Positions 4,688-7,028 of a DNA stretch of 7,028 nucleotides are shown piece after piece. The stretch comes from an uncultured Bacteroides sp. GTDB taxonomy: Bacteria; Bacteroidota; Bacteroidia; Bacteroidales; Bacteroidaceae. Both the position numbers and the translations under genes were made by a program. The notes below the pieces were generated by a model. That model was not told where the DNA came from and did no database searches. It was given only the letters and a program-made list of their open reading frames with translations. Position 1 is the stretch's first letter; each line of letters begins with the position of its first letter. The DNA lies in contig NZ_CABUHK010000138.1 of assembly GCF_902491285.1 (NCBI RefSeq), positions 1 through 7,028 on the forward strand, read 5' to 3'.

Positions 4688-6791
4688 GCTGAATCCGTTT
4701 CCGGTCATAATCTACATTCATCACTCTGACCATGACGTGTTGATGGATGGATACCACTTCCGTCGGATCGGAAATGAACCGTTCCGCTAATTGCGAGAGG
4801 TGCACCAGTCCGTTCTCCTTAATACCTATATCGACAAACGCCCCGAAATTGGTGATGTTGCCTACGATGCCCGGAAGAATCATTCCTTCGCGCAAATCGG
4901 CTATGGTGCGCACGTTCTTGTCGAATTCGAAGACTTTGATAGCCTTACGCGGGTCACGTCCCGGCTTGTCGAGTTCCTGCAGAATGTCCTGTAAGGTGGG
5001 CAGGCCGACGGTAGGGGTGATGTAGGCGGAGATGTTAATCTTCCGGCGGAGTTCCTTGTCGGCTATCAGTTCGTCGATGGTACATTTCAGGTCTTTGGCC
5101 ATTTGCTCTACGATGTGGTAGCTTTCCGGATGCACGGCGGTGTTGTCCAGCGGATTCTTGGCTCCGGGGATGCGGAGGAATCCGGCACACTGTTCGAAAG
5201 CCTTGGCACCCATGCGAGGAACTTTCATCAACTCTTTCCGTGAACCGAAAGCTCCGTTTTCCGCCCGGTAGTTGACGATGTTTTGAGCCAGTTGCGGTCC
5301 CAGTCCGGAGATATAAGTCAATAGATGGCTGCTTGCCGTATTCAGGTTTACACCGACCAGGTTCACGCAATTCTCTACTGTCTGATCGAGCGCTTTTTTC
5401 AGTTTTGTCTGGTCTACATCGTGCTGGTATTGACCTACACCGATGGATTTAGGATCTATCTTCACCAATTCTGCCAACGGGTCCATCAGGCGGCGGCCGA
5501 TGGAGACTGCTCCACGCACCGTTACGTCATAATCGGGAAACTCGTCGCGGGCAATCTTCGAAGCCGAATAGATGGAAGCTCCCTGCTCACTGACTACAAA
5601 CACGGGTATCTGACGGTCGAAGCTCTGGCTGTTGATGAAATCTTCTGTCTCACGGCTTGCCGTTCCGTTGCCGATGGAGATGGCTTCTATCTGATAGGCC
5701 TCAATCATCTTACGGAGTTTGGAAGCAGCTTCTCCTGTTTTGTTCACCGGAGGATGCGGATAGATATTCTCATTATGTAACAGATTGCCTTGCGCATCGA
5801 GGCAGACAACTTTACATCCCGTACGGAATCCGGGGTCGATGGCGAGCACCCGTTTTTGTCCCAATGGAGGGGCGAGAAGAAGTTGGCGGAGGTTCTCGGT
5901 GAATACCCGGATGGCTTCCTCATCGGCTTTTTCTTTGGATTGAGCGGCAAATTCTGTTTCGATGGAGGGCTTGAGCAGACGCTTGTAGGCATCGACTGTG
6001 GCTTCGTCCACCTGCTGGCTACACTCGTTGTTGCCACGTACGAACTGACGTTCCAGGCGTTCGATACATGCCTCGTCGTCGGGATTGATGGATACTTTTA
6101 GCAGGCCTTCCGACTCTGCCCGGCGGATGGCCAACAGGCGGTGGGACGTGCAACGTTTCAGTGCTTCGGAGAAATCGAAATAATCCCGGTATTTCGCCGC
6201 TTCTTCCTCTTTTCCTTTCACCAATTTGGCACTAATCTCTGCCTGGCGGCTGAACTGATTACGTACCGCGTTGCGGGCACGTTCGTCTTCGTTCACCTGC
6301 TCTGCAAGGATGTCACGGGCGCCTTTCAGGGCATCTTCCACATCTTTCACGTCTCCTTTCACGAAGGAGGCAGCCTTGGCGCTAAGGTTGTTTTCCCTTT
6401 GCAACATCAGGAGGATGGCAAGCGGTTCCAACCCTTTCTGGCGGGCTACTTCAGCACGTGTCTTCCGCTTGGGTTTATAAGGAAGATAAATGTCTTCCAG
6501 TTCCGTAGGATTCCAAGTGTCGTTGATACGTTTCTCCAGTTCGGCAGTCAGTTTTCCCTGCTCGTTGATGGTGCCGAGAATCGTTTCTTTCCGTTTGGCT
6601 ATGTCGCACAACTTATCGTGTTGCTCTTTGATTTGCTCTATCTGCACTTCATCCAGTCCGCCGGTGGCTTCTTTACGGTAACGGCTGATGAAGGGAATCG
6701 TAGCACCTTCACCCAAAAGATGGAGTGTACTACTTATTTGTCTTTCCGGTATACCCAAAAAACCGGAAATCATCTTGTGAAATAATTCCAT
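4659..6791 (-). CDS. tex: Tex, S1-domain nucleic-acid-binding transcription accessory protein
   Basis: The 710-residue product is a full-length bacterial Tex protein, a cytoplasmic relative of eukaryotic Spt6 that binds nucleic acid and influences transcription. From the N-terminus it has the Tex helical region with IPFISRYRKEATGGLDE (about 32-48) and the hallmark LEDIYLPYKPKRKTRAE (about 98-114). A YqgF/RNase H-like domain follows, starting at RVLAIDPGFRTGCK (D319) and including IGNGTASRETE (about 373-383). Next come the signature IGVGQYQHDV (about 450-459), a helix-hairpin-helix region at NTASSHLLTYISGLGPQLA (about 484-502) continuing to about 540, and a C-terminal S1 domain from GMILPGIVGNITNFGAFVDI to near the end (about 636-705). 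The ATG at 6791 gives the conserved start MELFHKMISGFLGI. The longer frame begins with a TTG at 6854, upstream of the -7 box, and is not used. The gene is alone in its unit and converges with the CPBP gene. Confidence 0.96.
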   Translation of the reverse strand: MELFHKMISGFLGIPERQISSTLHLLGEGATIPFISRYRKEATGGLDEVQIEQIKEQHDKLCDIAKRKETILGTINEQGKLTAELEKRINDTWNPTELEDIYLPYKPKRKTRAEVARQKGLEPLAILLMLQRENNLSAKAASFVKGDVKDVEDALKGARDILAEQVNEDERARNAVRNQFSRQAEISAKLVKGKEEEAAKYRDYFDFSEALKRCTSHRLLAIRRAESEGLLKVSINPDDEACIERLERQFVRGNNECSQQVDEATVDAYKRLLKPSIETEFAAQSKEKADEEAIRVFTENLRQLLLAPPLGQKRVLAIDPGFRTGCKVVCLDAQGNLLHNENIYPHPPVNKTGEAASKLRKMIEAYQIEAISIGNGTASRETEDFINSQSFDRQIPVFVVSEQGASIYSASKIARDEFPDYDVTVRGAVSIGRRLMDPLAELVKIDPKSIGVGQYQHDVDQTKLKKALDQTVENCVNLVGVNLNTASSHLLTYISGLGPQLAQNIVNYRAENGAFGSRKELMKVPRMGAKAFEQCAGFLRIPGAKNPLDNTAVHPESYHIVEQMAKDLKCTIDELIADKELRRKINISAYITPTVGLPTLQDILQELDKPGRDPRKAIKVFEFDKNVRTIADLREGMILPGIVGNITNFGAFVDIGIKENGLVHLSQLAERFISDPTEVVSIHQHVMVRVMNVDYDRKRIQLSMIGVPQD

Positions 6792-6821
6792 AATTTGTAT
6801 TTTTTGAGAGTAAATGAGCGA

Positions 6822-6829
6822 CAAAAATA
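6822..6829 (-). promoter_or_regulatory. sigma-ABfr -7 box of tex
   Basis: On the - strand the box reads TATTTTTG, matching TAnnTTTG fully. The expected start, near 6817, leaves about 26 nt of leader before the ATG at 6791. There is no clear TTTG at 19-21 nt spacing. It supports the ATG at 6791 over the TTG at 6854. Confidence 0.5.
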
Positions 6830-6837
6830 CATATAAA

Positions 6838-6869
6838 TCTGCTAAACCCGACAAGTTTTACTATATTTG
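6838..6869 (+). promoter_or_regulatory. sigma-ABfr promoter of the rightmost gene
   Basis: TCTG (6838-6841), a 20-nt spacer and TATATTTG (6862-6869) match TTTG-N19-21-TAnnTTTG with one mismatch in the -33 box and none in the -7 box. Transcription would start near 6873-6876, about 35 nt before the ATG at 6910. It is the best complete promoter match in the window and is divergent from the tex promoter. Confidence 0.6.
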
Positions 6870-6909
6870 CAACTCAATTAATGAATTAACACATCAAAAC
6901 TGCATAATT

Positions 6910-7028
6910 ATGCTGGGACGTCTTGGATATCTTTTTATCTGTTTCCTTTGGCTTCTGCAGTCAACGGAAGTATTGGCTGTCTCTAAAGATAAGAAACCTA
7001 TTCTGATTATTTGCTCTTATAATCCGGC
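6910..7028 (+). CDS. exported protein, 5' part only; possibly a sensor or substrate-binding-like protein
   Basis: Only 39 codons are inside the window. They encode MLGRLGYLFICFLWLLQSTE followed by VLAVSKDKKPILIICSYNP. Residues 1 to about 23 form a signal peptide (hydrophobic core LFICFLWLL, likely cleavage after VLA), so the product is exported or membrane-anchored. The KKPILIICSYNP strand resembles the first beta-strand (ILI..SY) of periplasmic substrate-binding-like domains found at the N-terminus of some Bacteroides sensor histidine kinases. That link rests on a very short match and is tentative. The ATG is chosen because it starts the signal peptide and lies about 35 nt after a good promoter; there is no Shine-Dalgarno sequence. 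The gene runs off the right edge. Confidence 0.65.
   Translation, partial: MLGRLGYLFICFLWLLQSTEVLAVSKDKKPILIICSYNP

Noticed and set aside
6141..6785. A 214-codon frame on the + strand, and several smaller ones, opposite tex
   Set aside because: All lie antisense to a full-length conserved Tex. They are long only because of the codon composition of tex and show no family features.
6792..6854. A 21-residue extension of Tex starting with a TTG at 6854
   Set aside because: It spans the -7 box at 6822-6829, uses a rare start, and is not needed for the conserved Tex N-terminus.

Overview
The window looks like a chromosomal segment from a gut-type Bacteroides or close relative (Bacteroidales). The basis is indirect but consistent. 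Several intergenic regions carry -7 boxes matching the Bacteroides sigma-ABfr consensus TAnnTTTG. Most genes lack a Shine-Dalgarno sequence. One gene encodes a BspA-like leucine-rich-repeat protein, and the last, partial gene resembles exported sensor proteins of this group. No species can be assigned by eye.

Layout. (1) Positions 1-2297 are the right-hand part of an IS66-family insertion sequence on the + strand: the 3' end of tnpA, a complete tnpB (237-587), a complete DDE transposase tnpC (674-2239), a terminator hairpin overlapping the tnpC stop, and a terminal inverted repeat ending at 2297. The left end is outside the window. (2) Positions 2298-2637 are an AT-rich gap without a convincing gene. 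It holds three tandem 22-bp units, a 14-bp palindrome, an interrupted inverted repeat and the terminator of the next gene. (3) Positions 2638-3687 (- strand) encode a secreted BspA-like LRR protein with two homologous modules. (4) A CPBP-family intramembrane protease gene (3791-4687, + strand) is divergent from it, with -7 boxes about 50 bp apart. (5) tex (4659-6791, - strand) encodes a complete Tex/Spt6-like nucleic-acid-binding transcription accessory protein. It converges on the protease gene, and the two coding regions overlap by 29 bp. (6) Divergent from tex, a gene starting at 6910 runs off the right edge. It begins with a signal peptide and a strand resembling the N-terminus of periplasmic substrate-binding or sensor-kinase proteins.

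The genes do not form one pathway. The IS66 genes work together in transposition. The other four look like single-gene transcription units arranged divergently or convergently, each with its own promoter. I do not see a new multi-gene system here. The points most worth a second look are the 22-bp dyad repeats beside the IS, the inverted repeat in front of tnpC, the loss of the usual zinc-binding cysteines in TnpC, and the coding overlap of the protease gene with tex.
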